Positions 1 through 7,944 of a stretch of 22,537 bases of DNA are shown piece by piece. Position numbers and translations under genes: made by a program. Source of the DNA: Hyphomicrobiales bacterium (lineage in GTDB: Bacteria > Pseudomonadota > Alphaproteobacteria > Rhizobiales > Xanthobacteraceae). Every line of letters begins with the position of its first letter. Within the stretch, counting starts at the first letter, position 1. Location of the stretch: the NCBI GenBank assembly GCA_003133345.1, contig PKXB01000021.1:1-22537 (forward strand), read 5' to 3'. Under the pieces are notes generated by a model. That model was not told the origin of the DNA. It did no database searches and was given only the letters and a program-made list of their open reading frames with translations.

Positions 1-107
1 ACGCGCCGTTCCATCGCGCGATCGAGCGCCTCGGTGCCATCACGTCATACCCAGTTCTCGGTGGCCTTCACTACCAATATTGCAGAATCTAATTTTCGGT
101 ACACACA
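1..107 (+). mobile_element. Right end of an insertion sequence, cut by the window edge
   Basis: The first 107 bases look like the 3' end of an insertion sequence. They encode a transposase C-terminus ending at 92 and finish in a terminal repeat, of which the 17 bp at 91-107 (AATTTTCGGTACACACA on the plus strand) recur exactly, inverted, at 22487-22503. Matching extends over 85-113 against 22481-22509 with 26 of 29 positions paired. The transposase stop codon lies inside the terminal repeat, a compact arrangement usual for insertion sequences. The exact outer base and the family are not certain, because most of the element lies outside the window. Confidence 0.65.
3..92 (+). CDS. C-terminal fragment of an integrase-core (DDE) transposase
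   Basis: An open frame enters from the window edge and stops with TAA at 90-92, giving 29 residues that start APFHRAIERLGA and end GGLHYQYCRI. I recognise a closing phrase of the type GGLHHxYxRI after a proline/arginine-rich stretch as the usual C-terminus of a family of integrase-core transposases. The catalytic domain is outside the window. The adjacent terminal repeat supports the call. Too little is visible to name the family or to tell whether the copy is intact. Confidence 0.55.
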   Translation, partial: APFHRAIERLGAITSYPVLGGLHYQYCRI

Positions 108-113
108 GCCGGT
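85..113 (+). repeat. Terminal inverted repeat, left copy
   Basis: Pairs in inverted orientation with 22481-22509: 5 matches, 1 mismatch, 17 matches, 2 mismatches, 4 matches. The inner 17 bp are identical. Read outward from the island this is the right end (IRR) of the element lying to the left. Confidence 0.75.
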
Positions 114-196
114 AAATTGGGTCCGAGGAAGAATTAGGCGCAGAGTCCCTCCCTCGAGGCCCCTTTTGACGCGCTCAATCACCACTACGTTCGGGC

Positions 197-1912
197 TTAG
201 GTTTTCGGGACATTCAGCAAGCGGTGGCGCGCCAAATGCAGCGGCGTGCGCGCGATCGGCTCGCGGGTAATGAAGCGCCAGCGCGCCACGTGATAGCTCG
301 GATCGAAGCCGTAGAAGCCGAGCCGCATGCGTTCCAGTTCTTCGGCCCGATAGGCCTCGAGCGGTTTCTCAGCCTCCTCGCGCTCGCGCCGCGCTCGTTT
401 CTGCGCGAGCAGGCGATCGAACGCCGGATCGGCGGCAAGTCGTTCGGCATGTTCTTGCACGGCCGCACGGAAGGCGGGCCGCGCATTGGGCAACACGGCG
501 TCGGCCAGGCCAAGCCGCTGCGCTGCCGCCGCCCCCATGGGCAGGCGCGATCCGATGACCGCCTCGACGCGATCCGGCCCGACCCGCCGCGGCAGCACGT
601 AGGTCCAGTATTCCGATCCGAAGAGATTGCCCATGTTCTTGTAGTGCGGATTGAGCACGATGCCATTGCGCATGAGCACTTGGTCCGCGGCGAGCGCGAG
701 GAAAACACCTCCGGCGCCTGCATTGCCTTCCAGCGCGGCAATCACGAGCTTATCGGCCGTGAGCAACACCGCGCACGCGACATCGTCGATGGCATTGATG
801 TTCGCCCAGCTCGCGTCGCCCGGGCTTGCCGCTGCCTCGATGACGCCGAGATGCATGCCGTTCGACCAGAATTCGCGTCCGCCGGCGAGCACGATTACCT
901 TCGTGGGCCTCGCCGCCGCGTATCGGTAGGCCTCCAGCAGCCGGCGGCACTGGTCGACCGACATCGCCCCGTTGAGGAACTCGAACGAGAGCCAGCCGAC
1001 GCCATTCGTCTCGCGGTACGAGACTTCGCGATAGGTGTTCGGCCCTTCTCCGGTTCCGAGCCCGATCGGCTGCTCAGGAATGCCGTCGAGGCGGCCCGCC
1101 AATGCCAGCGTCGCCGGGATTTTGAACCGGCGGCTGCCCGTCGCGGGTTCGGGGGTGATGGCAGTGATCCACACCGCGCCGTCGACGGTTGCCCGGCAGA
1201 TCGCGCCGTCGCGCCAGGCGATGACTGCTCCCGCTGGCCCCCGCAAAACATCCTCCGGCCAGGGATCGTGCAGCCGCCCTGAAAGCCCAAGTGTAATGTC
1301 CGGAATGCCGGGCTGGCCGGACGCGGCATGCAGTTTGCGCATCACGGTCCCGGTCTCGTTGCACGACCAGTCGATCTCTCGTTCCTCGATCTTAATGGCC
1401 GGTCGCCAGCTGCCGCCGCCCGGGCTTGCGTCCGACAAAGGCCGGCCGGTGGTGCCGCCGCCTTCGATTCTGCCGATTGCCTCAATCACGCAGGCAACCG
1501 CGGCCTCGGTGACTTCGTCGCGATAGAGGCTCGATTTCGCGGCCGCACGCAGGTCGAAATTGCGCGTCGCCCAGATGTTGCCGGCGTCGAACGTGGCATT
1601 CGCCTCGATCAACGTGGTGCCCCACGCCGCGTGGTCTTCGAGGATTGCCCAGTCGAGCGCCGCCGGGCCGCGGTCGCCGACCGGTCCAGGATGGACAATC
1701 AGGCACTGCACCGTGCGCCAGACTGCCTCCGGAATGGCGCGGCGCAGGAACGGCGCGACCACGAGATCTGGCCGAAACAAACGCACGGCTTCGGTCACGC
1801 TGTCGTCGTTCACGTCGAGCTCGACGGAGAGCTCGTGGCCGCGCTCGGCGAGCTCGACGTGGATGCGCTGGGTCAGCGCGTTGAAGCTGGTGGCGAGCAA
1901 CAGGATGCGCAT
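197..1912 (-). CDS. hypX: HypX/HoxX, CO-ligand-forming hydrogenase maturation enzyme
   Basis: A 571-residue bifunctional maturation protein. Known HypX/HoxX enzymes make the carbon monoxide ligand of the [NiFe] site from a formyl group under aerobic conditions. The N-terminal third is a formyltransferase-like domain with the signature HPGPVGDRGP at residues 74-83. The C-terminal half (about 290-540) is an enoyl-CoA hydratase/crotonase-like domain with the oxyanion-hole-type stretches GGREFWSNGMHLG and LEGNAGAGGVFLALAAD. Length matches the family. The ATG at 1912 has GAGGG upstream, and the gene lies 7 bp behind hypE, closing the maturation operon. It is notable because the hydrogenase encoded here looks like the oxygen-sensitive type. 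Nothing appears broken. Confidence 0.93.
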   Translation of the reverse strand: MRILLLATSFNALTQRIHVELAERGHELSVELDVNDDSVTEAVRLFRPDLVVAPFLRRAIPEAVWRTVQCLIVHPGPVGDRGPAALDWAILEDHAAWGTTLIEANATFDAGNIWATRNFDLRAAAKSSLYRDEVTEAAVACVIEAIGRIEGGGTTGRPLSDASPGGGSWRPAIKIEEREIDWSCNETGTVMRKLHAASGQPGIPDITLGLSGRLHDPWPEDVLRGPAGAVIAWRDGAICRATVDGAVWITAITPEPATGSRRFKIPATLALAGRLDGIPEQPIGLGTGEGPNTYREVSYRETNGVGWLSFEFLNGAMSVDQCRRLLEAYRYAAARPTKVIVLAGGREFWSNGMHLGVIEAAASPGDASWANINAIDDVACAVLLTADKLVIAALEGNAGAGGVFLALAADQVLMRNGIVLNPHYKNMGNLFGSEYWTYVLPRRVGPDRVEAVIGSRLPMGAAAAQRLGLADAVLPNARPAFRAAVQEHAERLAADPAFDRLLAQKRARREREEAEKPLEAYRAEELERMRLGFYGFDPSYHVARWRFITREPIARTPLHLARHRLLNVPKT

Positions 1913-1919
1913 CGTGCCC

Positions 1920-2978
1920 TCAGCAGATGCGTGGCAACTGCTCGCCGGCGAGCCAGTCGATCATGCGCTCACCGCCGATCCGGGTCGCCATGCGCACGAA
2001 GCGCGCCGGGTCGGCGGTCACTTCGCCGATCACCATGGCATCGCGACCGAGCGGATGGCGGCGCAGGACGCCGAGCAGACGCCCGGCATCTTCGGCCGGC
2101 GCGATCGCGATGAGCTTGCCCTCGTTGGCGACGTTCAAGGGGTCGAGACCGAGCAACTCGCAGGCCCCGAGAACTTCAGGCCTGACCGGTATGGCAGCTT
2201 CGTCAAGCCGCATCCCCACGGCCGACTGGTGGCAGATCTCGTTGAGAGTCGCCGCAAGACCGCCGCGGGTCGGATCGCGCAATACGCGGATGGTCGGCAC
2301 GGAGGCCACCATGTCGGCGACCAGGCCGTTCAGCGCCGCGGAATCCGAAACGATGGTGGTCTCGAATTCGAGGCCGGCCCGGTGCGCCATGATGGCGACA
2401 CCGTGATCGCCCATGCTGCCCGAGATCAGGATCGCGTCGCCAGCGCGCGCGCGGTCGCCCGAGATCTCGATCCCGGGCGGCACGACGCCGATGCCAGCGG
2501 TGTTGATGAAGAGGCCGTCGGCCTTGCCGCGCTCGACGACCTTGGTGTCGCCGGTGACAACCGCGACTTCGGCGGCGCGAGCGGCCTCGCCCATCGAGCG
2601 GGCGATTCGCTCTAGATCGGCGAGTGGAAAGCCCTCTTCGATGATGAAGCCGGCCGAGAGATAGAGCGGGCGCGCGCCGCTCATGGCGACGTCGTTGACG
2701 GTGCCGTGGACGGCGAGCGAGCCGATGTCGCCGCCCGGAAAGAACAGCGGAGAGACCACGAAGGAGTCGGTCGACATCACCATGCGTCCGCCCACAACCT
2801 CGAAGGCGGCCTGGTCGTCGCCGCGCGCCAGCATCGGGTTGTCGAAGGCCGGGCGGAAAATCTCCTCGATGAGCTGCTGCATGGCGCGTCCGCCAGCCCC
2901 GTGCGTGAGATCGACGCGGCCGGCCGCAAGGTCAAGCCGGCGCGAAGCCGAACGTGATGCACGGGACGCGACGTTCAT
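1920..2978 (-). CDS. hypE: HypE, carbamoyl dehydratase (cyanide ligand donor)
   Basis: A 352-residue member of the PurM/ThiL-like ATP-binding family. HypE takes the carbamoyl group that HypF places on its C-terminal cysteine and dehydrates it with ATP to a thiocyanate, the source of the two CN ligands of the active-site iron. The N-terminal GAGGRAMQQLI motif, the TDSFVVSPLFFPGGDIG and VVTGDTKVV stretches, and the C-terminal PRIC with the essential last-residue Cys352 are all present. The start is the ATG at 2978, preceded by GGAG, and shares ATGA with the hypD stop, so translation is probably coupled. The frame stays open further upstream, but that stretch overlaps hypD and is not HypE-like. 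Confidence 0.96.
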   Translation of the reverse strand: MNVASRASRSASRRLDLAAGRVDLTHGAGGRAMQQLIEEIFRPAFDNPMLARGDDQAAFEVVGGRMVMSTDSFVVSPLFFPGGDIGSLAVHGTVNDVAMSGARPLYLSAGFIIEEGFPLADLERIARSMGEAARAAEVAVVTGDTKVVERGKADGLFINTAGIGVVPPGIEISGDRARAGDAILISGSMGDHGVAIMAHRAGLEFETTIVSDSAALNGLVADMVASVPTIRVLRDPTRGGLAATLNEICHQSAVGMRLDEAAIPVRPEVLGACELLGLDPLNVANEGKLIAIAPAEDAGRLLGVLRRHPLGRDAMVIGEVTADPARFVRMATRIGGERMIDWLAGEQLPRIC

Positions 2979-4105
2979 TGCGTCCGCTCCCGCATCCGGC
3001 CGTAACTGTAATAGGCGGCGCACGCGCCCTCCGAGGAGACCATGCAGGACCCGAGCGGCGTTTCCGGCGTGCAGACGCTCCCAAACAGCCGGCAGTCGGT
3101 GGGTTTTTTGGCGCCGCGCAGGATCGCCGGGCAGGCGCAGGCCTTGTTGCCCTCGCTCGCGATATAGGGCTCGTCGAAGCGGCGCTCGGCATCGAAGGCC
3201 GCGTAAGCATCCTTGAGGCGGAGAGCCGAATACGGGATGTGGCCGAGGCCGCGCCATTCGAAGTCGCGCCGCAGCTCGAAGATGCGCGATACCGCCTGCT
3301 TGGCCCGGAGATTGCCGTCGCGAGTGACCGCTCGGATATACTGGTTCTCCACCTCGGCGCGGCCCTCGTTGAGCTGCCGCACCAGCATCAGAATCGATTG
3401 AAGGATATCGATCGGCTCGAAGCCGGAGATCGCGACCGGCTTGCGGTACTCCTCGGCGAAGAACTCATACGGTTGGCTCCCGATGACGACTGAGACATGC
3501 GCGGGCCCGAGGAATCCATCGATCTCGACGGCACCGAGGTCGCGTACCGCTGGCGCCTCGAGGATCGCAGCGATCGCCGACGGGGTCAGCACGTGATTGC
3601 AGAACACCGAGAAGTTCCCGAGCTTTGCTTTGGCAGCGGCCTCGATCGCAAGCGCGGTCGGCGGGGTCGTGGTCTCGAATCCGATGGCGAAGAAGATCAC
3701 CTCGCGGCCCGGATTGGCTTCGGCGAGCTTCAGCGCGTCGAGGGTGGAATAGACCATCCGGATGTCCGCGCCGTCCGCCTTGGCTTTCATGAGGCTCTGA
3801 CCTTTGGAGCCGGGCACCCGCAGCATGTCGCCGTAGGAGGCGAGAATTACGCCGTCGCGCTTGGCGAGGCGGATCGCCATGTCGAGCCGGCCGGTGGGCA
3901 GGACGCAAACCGGGCAGCCGGGGCCGTGCACCATCTCGATATTCGCGGGCAACAGATCCTCGATGCCGTAGCGGAAGATCGCATGCGTGTGTCCGCCGCA
4001 GAATTCCATGAGGCGATAGCGGCGATCGGTGTCCGCCTCGCGATGGATCGATGCGGCGAGGCGGCGGGCAGTCTCGGCGTCCCGGTATTCGTCGAGGTGC
4101 TTCAT
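2975..4105 (-). CDS. hypD: HypD, Fe-S scaffold for Fe(CN)2CO assembly
   Basis: A 376-residue protein that, with HypC, holds the iron while cyanide and CO ligands are attached. Visible motifs are EFCGGHTH (Cys36), GPGCPVC (Cys64, Cys67) and a C-terminal cysteine-rich stretch (CACPAIL, DCRLFGSVC, GSCMV, GACAAYY) that binds the [4Fe-4S] cluster in characterised HypD proteins. The start at 4105 (ATG, with GAGG about 10 bases upstream) shares ATGA with the hypC stop. Length and motifs are standard and nothing is missing. Confidence 0.96.
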   Translation of the reverse strand: MKHLDEYRDAETARRLAASIHREADTDRRYRLMEFCGGHTHAIFRYGIEDLLPANIEMVHGPGCPVCVLPTGRLDMAIRLAKRDGVILASYGDMLRVPGSKGQSLMKAKADGADIRMVYSTLDALKLAEANPGREVIFFAIGFETTTPPTALAIEAAAKAKLGNFSVFCNHVLTPSAIAAILEAPAVRDLGAVEIDGFLGPAHVSVVIGSQPYEFFAEEYRKPVAISGFEPIDILQSILMLVRQLNEGRAEVENQYIRAVTRDGNLRAKQAVSRIFELRRDFEWRGLGHIPYSALRLKDAYAAFDAERRFDEPYIASEGNKACACPAILRGAKKPTDCRLFGSVCTPETPLGSCMVSSEGACAAYYSYGRMRERTQ

Positions 4106-4368
4106 GGCGGTGCCTCGGTCGCCTCGCCGGCCGCCGAAAATTCTGCCAGCGCGTCGGAGCCTTCCGCCGCCAGCAATGCCAGCGTGCGCTCTGCTTCCGC
4201 CTCGTCGATCCTGGCGAGCGCGTAGCCGACGTGAAGCACGACGTAGTCGCCGGGCTTCGGATCGTCGATGAGCGCGATCGAGATTTCCTTGACGATGCCG
4301 CCAAGCGACACCTTGGCGGTTTCGGGTCCGGTCAGGGCGACGATCTTCACCGGAAGTGCGTGACACAT
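4102..4368 (-). CDS. hypC: HypC, hydrogenase maturation chaperone
   Basis: An 88-residue chaperone of the HypC/HybG/HupF family. It shuttles the Fe(CN)2CO unit from HypD to the large-subunit precursor. It starts MCHALPVKI; Cys2, exposed after Met removal, is the essential residue. An acidic, alanine-rich C-terminal extension follows the core. The start lies 22 bp inside the end of hypF and the stop overlaps hypD. A second family member (10637-10891) lies in the structural operon, so the locus has one HypC for the core machinery and one probably dedicated to the hydrogenase. Confidence 0.95.
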   Translation of the reverse strand: MCHALPVKIVALTGPETAKVSLGGIVKEISIALIDDPKPGDYVVLHVGYALARIDEAEAERTLALLAAEGSDALAEFSAAGEATEAPP

Positions 4369-6671
4369 GAATCCGTTTCCCTATGCATTCCGTCGTTCAA
4401 GAGCGCCGACGCGGCGATAAAAGCCTGACCAAGCGACAACCCGCCGTCGTTCGGCGGCACGGCGTGGGCGACCAGGGGCTCGATCCCTCTCGCGGCGAGT
4501 CCCTCGACGAGGCCTTCGGTAAGTACTTTGTTGAGGAAGCAGCCGCCGCTGAGCGCCACCGCGCGCAGGCCGCGCGCCGAAACCGCCGCCGCCACCAATT
4601 CGACCAAGCCGGCGACGAGCGTGCCGTGGAACAGCGCCGCGCCGGCCGCCGGCTCGAGACCATCGGCGAGCCGGCCGAGCAGCGGCAGAAAGTCGAGCAC
4701 GCCGCCGTCGATCCGCCAGCCGTCGGCCAGCACGGCCGTCTCGGTCACGAGGCCTTCGAGCCGCATTGCCGCTTCGCCCTCGAAGGCCTGGCGGCGCGAC
4801 ACGCCGAGCAGCCCGGCCGCAGCGTCGAACAGACGTCCCGCGGAGGTGGTCGGTTCGCACGCGATTCCAAGCGCCAGCATGTTACGGACCGAGCGAGCCA
4901 AGGGCTCATCCGCAAAGCGTCGCTCGATAGTCTCGCCACGGCCCAGCGCATGGAGCGCGGCGGCTGCCATGCGCCACGGCTCGCGCGCGGCCCGGTCGCC
5001 GCCCGGCGCCGGCAGCGGCGCCAGATGGCCGAGCCGCTCGAACTGCTCGCCGTCGACGCAGAGCAGCTCGCCGCCCCAGGCGCTGCCGTCGGAACCGAGC
5101 CCGAAGCCGTCGAGCGAGAGCCCGAGCAGCGGTCCCTCGATATGATGCTCGGCCGCCAGCGCGGCAATATGCGCGTGATGGTGCTGCACCGGAATCACCG
5201 GTGGCCCGAGCCGATTAGCGAGCCGCGAGGTCGGAAAATCGGGATGCAGGTCGCAGGCAATCGCCACCGGTTCGACTTCGAGGATCGACAGCATGTGCCG
5301 GAGGGTTTCCTCGAGAAATGCGACGGCTACCGGCGTGTCGAGGTCACCGACATGTTGCGAGACGAACGCCTCGCAGCCGCGCGTGACCGTCACCGTTGTC
5401 TTAAGCTGAGCCCCCAAGGCGACGACGCAAGGCACCTCATGCGCCAGACGGATCGGCACCGGCGTGAAGCCGCGCGCGCGGCGCAGGAAGGAGGGCGCCC
5501 CGGCCACGACGCGAACCACGCTGTCGTCGGCGCGCGTCACGATTGCCCTATCATGGTCGACGACCGCGTCGGCGATGCCGGCGAGGCGGCTCCGCGCATC
5601 GGTTCCGTCGATGACGATCGGTTCGCCGGCGATGTTGGCCGAAGTCGCAACCAGCACAAGATCGGTTGCGTTGGAAATCCAGTCGAGGCCGGCGGGGCGC
5701 CCGAGCAGTTCCCAGATCACCAGCCAGTGCAACGGTGTATAGGGCAGGAACAGCCCAACGGTCGGCAGTCCGTTGGAGATACCTTGCGCCAGCCGTGCCT
5801 CGTCGCGCGCCGGCACGATGACGATCGGCCGCTCGCGAGCCGCGAGCAGCCGCGCGGAGACGTCATCGAGCGCCGCAAGGCGGTGAGCCGTCGCAAGGTT
5901 CCCCACCATGACGGCGAACGGCTTGCCGTCGCGGCGCTTGCGGGCGCGCAGCCGCTCTACGGTCACTTGGTCGCGCGCGTCGCAGACGAGATGGAAGCCG
6001 CCGAGACCCTTGAGCGCTACAATCTGGCCGGCGCGGATACGGGCGCCGATTTCGTCAAGCGGGGTGTCGAGTTGCGGACCGCAGGTCGGGCAGCACGTGG
6101 TCTCGGCATGGAAGCGCCGGTCGGCGGGATTGGCGTATTCGGCCGCGCAGGCATCGCACAAGGGAAATTCCGCCAGGGATGTCGTGGCGTGGTCGTATGG
6201 CAGACGCCGGGTCACGGTGAAACGCGGCCCGCAATGCGTGCAGGTGATGAACGGATAGAGGTAGCGGCGGTTGGACGGATCGAACAGCTCGGCGAGGCAG
6301 GCCTCGCAAACCGCCGCATCGGGCGTGATCGCGGTGCGTGCCGGACCGTTCTGCTCGCTGTCACGAATGACGAAATCGCTCTCGCCGGCAACGAGCGGAC
6401 GCGGCTCGGATTCGACGTCATCGATGCGGGCGAGCGGCGGCGCCTGCGCGACGAGGTCGTCGATGAAAGCGTCGACGTCGCCCTGCACCTCGATCAGCAC
6501 GCCCTCCTGGTCGTTCAAGGCAAAGCCGGTGAGATCGTGGCGCATCGCGAGCCGCCAGACATGCGGGCGGAAGCCGACCCCCTGCACGAGACCGCGGATG
6601 CGCAGACGCAGGCGACGCGCAGCGACGGCAGCAGCGCTATGGCCGATGTCGAAGTCCACGCGCGCGTCCAT
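4347..6671 (-). CDS. hypF: HypF, carbamoyltransferase
   Basis: A 774-residue enzyme that converts carbamoyl phosphate and ATP to carbamoyl-AMP and transfers the carbamoyl group to HypE. Domains in order are: an acylphosphatase-like domain (about 20-107, motif VQGVGFRPHV); two zinc fingers (CEACLAEL, CTHCGPR, CDACAAEY, CCPTCGP, about 120-200); a YrdC-like domain (about 205-390, with LKGLGGFHLVCDA); and a Kae1-like C-terminal domain with the metal-binding HHHAH near residue 495, SLDGFGLGSDGSAWGGE, and ALSGGCFLNK near the end. ATG at 6671 has CAGGAG 7 bp upstream; 20 bp separate it from hypB. Full length, with all catalytic motifs visible. Confidence 0.96.
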   Translation of the reverse strand: MDARVDFDIGHSAAAVAARRLRLRIRGLVQGVGFRPHVWRLAMRHDLTGFALNDQEGVLIEVQGDVDAFIDDLVAQAPPLARIDDVESEPRPLVAGESDFVIRDSEQNGPARTAITPDAAVCEACLAELFDPSNRRYLYPFITCTHCGPRFTVTRRLPYDHATTSLAEFPLCDACAAEYANPADRRFHAETTCCPTCGPQLDTPLDEIGARIRAGQIVALKGLGGFHLVCDARDQVTVERLRARKRRDGKPFAVMVGNLATAHRLAALDDVSARLLAARERPIVIVPARDEARLAQGISNGLPTVGLFLPYTPLHWLVIWELLGRPAGLDWISNATDLVLVATSANIAGEPIVIDGTDARSRLAGIADAVVDHDRAIVTRADDSVVRVVAGAPSFLRRARGFTPVPIRLAHEVPCVVALGAQLKTTVTVTRGCEAFVSQHVGDLDTPVAVAFLEETLRHMLSILEVEPVAIACDLHPDFPTSRLANRLGPPVIPVQHHHAHIAALAAEHHIEGPLLGLSLDGFGLGSDGSAWGGELLCVDGEQFERLGHLAPLPAPGGDRAAREPWRMAAAALHALGRGETIERRFADEPLARSVRNMLALGIACEPTTSAGRLFDAAAGLLGVSRRQAFEGEAAMRLEGLVTETAVLADGWRIDGGVLDFLPLLGRLADGLEPAAGAALFHGTLVAGLVELVAAAVSARGLRAVALSGGCFLNKVLTEGLVEGLAARGIEPLVAHAVPPNDGGLSLGQAFIAASALLNDGMHRETDSCVTHFR

Positions 6672-6691
6672 GCGTAATCTCCTGCTCAGGC

Positions 6692-7603
6692 CTAGTCAGT
6701 CGCGAGGCGGAGCGCCCGCGCGGTTTCGAGCCAGTGCAGCCAGCGATCCATGCCTTCGCCCGTCTTGGCCGAGAGCTTCAGTACGCCGATCGTCGGATTG
6801 ATCCGCCGCGCATTGTCGATCAGGCGGTCGACGTCGAAGTCGAGATGCGGCAGCAGGTCGGTCTTGGTCACGACCATCAATGCGGAGGCGGCGAACATGC
6901 CGGAATATTTCAGCGGCTTGTCCTCGCCCTCGGTCACCGACACGATGACGACCTTGTGGGCCTCGCCGAGATCGAAGCCGGCCGGGCACACCAGGTTGCC
7001 GACGTTCTCGATGAACAGGGCGCCATTCGCCGGCGTGCCAAGGCGGGACATTGCGGTGCGCACCATATCGGCGTCGAGATGGCAGCCCTTGCCCGTGTTG
7101 ATCTGGATCGCCGGCACTCCGGTCGCCCGGATGCGGTCGGCGTCGGCGGTCGTTTCCTGATCGCCTTCGATCACGGCGACCGGATACTTGTCGCCGATCC
7201 GCTTCAGGGTTTCCACCAGCAGCGCTGTCTTGCCCGAACCTGGGCTGGAGACCAAGTTGAGCGCGAGGGTTTTCGTGGCCTGCAGATCGCGCCGGTTCTC
7301 CGCCGCAATGGCGTCATTTCTAGCGAGAATGTCGCGCTCGACGCTCAACAGCCGCGTTGCACCGGCGCCGGCCGCGGCATCGAGCGGATGATCATGCGCA
7401 TGCTCGTGGGCGTGGGCATGCCCAGGCGCGTGGCTATGCGAATGCGAGTGGGTGGTGCCGTCCGAATGCGTGTGGCTGTGCTCGTGCGCATGGTCGTGTT
7501 CATGCTCGTGGCTATGGGCGCCGTTGGCATGCTCATGCGTGTGGTGGTGAGAAATATCCTCGACCCCCTTCTCGCCCTGGCCGCAACCGCAGGTGCTGCA
7601 CAT
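6692..7603 (-). CDS. hypB: HypB, nickel-binding GTPase
   Basis: A 303-residue GTPase that delivers nickel to the hydrogenase large subunit with HypA. The N-terminus MCSTCGCG is the high-affinity nickel site type known from E. coli HypB. Residues 19-72 form a low-complexity tail with 24 histidines, as in rhizobial HypB proteins that also store nickel. The G domain follows, with P-loop SSPGSGKT at 119-126, the [12 protein letters not shown] switch region, the metal-binding GKGCHLD stretch, and TKTDLL for guanine recognition. The start has GGAGG about 7 bp upstream and shares one base with the hypA stop (TGATG). Confidence 0.97.
   Translation of the reverse strand: MCSTCGCGQGEKGVEDISHHHTHEHANGAHSHEHEHDHAHEHSHTHSDGTTHSHSHSHAPGHAHAHEHAHDHPLDAAAGAGATRLLSVERDILARNDAIAAENRRDLQATKTLALNLVSSPGSGKTALLVETLKRIGDKYPVAVIEGDQETTADADRIRATGVPAIQINTGKGCHLDADMVRTAMSRLGTPANGALFIENVGNLVCPAGFDLGEAHKVVIVSVTEGEDKPLKYSGMFAASALMVVTKTDLLPHLDFDVDRLIDNARRINPTIGVLKLSAKTGEGMDRWLHWLETARALRLATD
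7385..7550 (-). repeat. Low-complexity His-codon tract within hypB
   Basis: A run of alternating CAC/CAT and GAG, GCG, AGC codons encodes the histidine tail (residues 19-72). The short near-repeats make it prone to slippage, so the number of histidines may vary between strains. Confidence 0.7.
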
Positions 7604-7944
7604 CAGACGACCTCCATCTCTTTAAGTCGCATCTCATCGCCGCTTTGAACCAGAAGCTTGACGCCGCCGCAGCGCGGACATGGTGCTCCGCGCGCCGAGA
7701 TCGCCACCGAGGTTTCGCAATCGAGGCAATAGGCGGTCCCCTCGGGCTCCTGAATTTCCAGCGTGGCGCCTTCGGCCGGCCCGCCGAGCGCCGCTGCATC
7801 GACCGCAAAGCGCAGCGCATGGGCGTCGACATGGGAGAGCGTGCCGATCTCGAGCACGAGGCGGGTGACGCGGCGAGCGCGTGCGGCCGCGGCCTGCTCG
7901 TGCACCAGGTCGATCAGCGCCGTGGCGAGCGAAATCTCATGCAT
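7603..7944 (-). CDS. hypA: HypA, nickel metallochaperone
   Basis: A 113-residue nickel chaperone that works with HypB. The start was placed at the ATG at 7944, because it gives the invariant N-terminus MHEISLA (nickel ligands at the N-terminus, with His2) and has GGAGG upstream. The frame is open for six more codons, but those are not family-like. The zinc site consists of Cys73-x2-Cys76 and Cys89-x2-Cys92 (YCLDC, CPRCGG). It overlaps the hupK end by 8 bp and hypB by one base. Confidence 0.96.
   Translation of the reverse strand: MHEISLATALIDLVHEQAAAARARRVTRLVLEIGTLSHVDAHALRFAVDAAALGGPAEGATLEIQEPEGTAYCLDCETSVAISARGAPCPRCGGVKLLVQSGDEMRLKEMEVV

Noticed and set aside
34..270. Small plus-strand frame at the left edge
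   Set aside because: It crosses the insertion-sequence end and enters the hypX terminus antisense; no ribosome site or recognisable domain.
4383..6677. Very long open frame (764 codons) on the plus strand opposite hypF
   Set aside because: It mirrors hypF almost end to end, its product is rich in Arg, His and Gln without any domain, and such antisense frames are common in GC-rich genes with strong third-position bias. The same reasoning removes the plus-strand frames at 224-1282, 1328-2113 and 1560-2615 and similar shadows.
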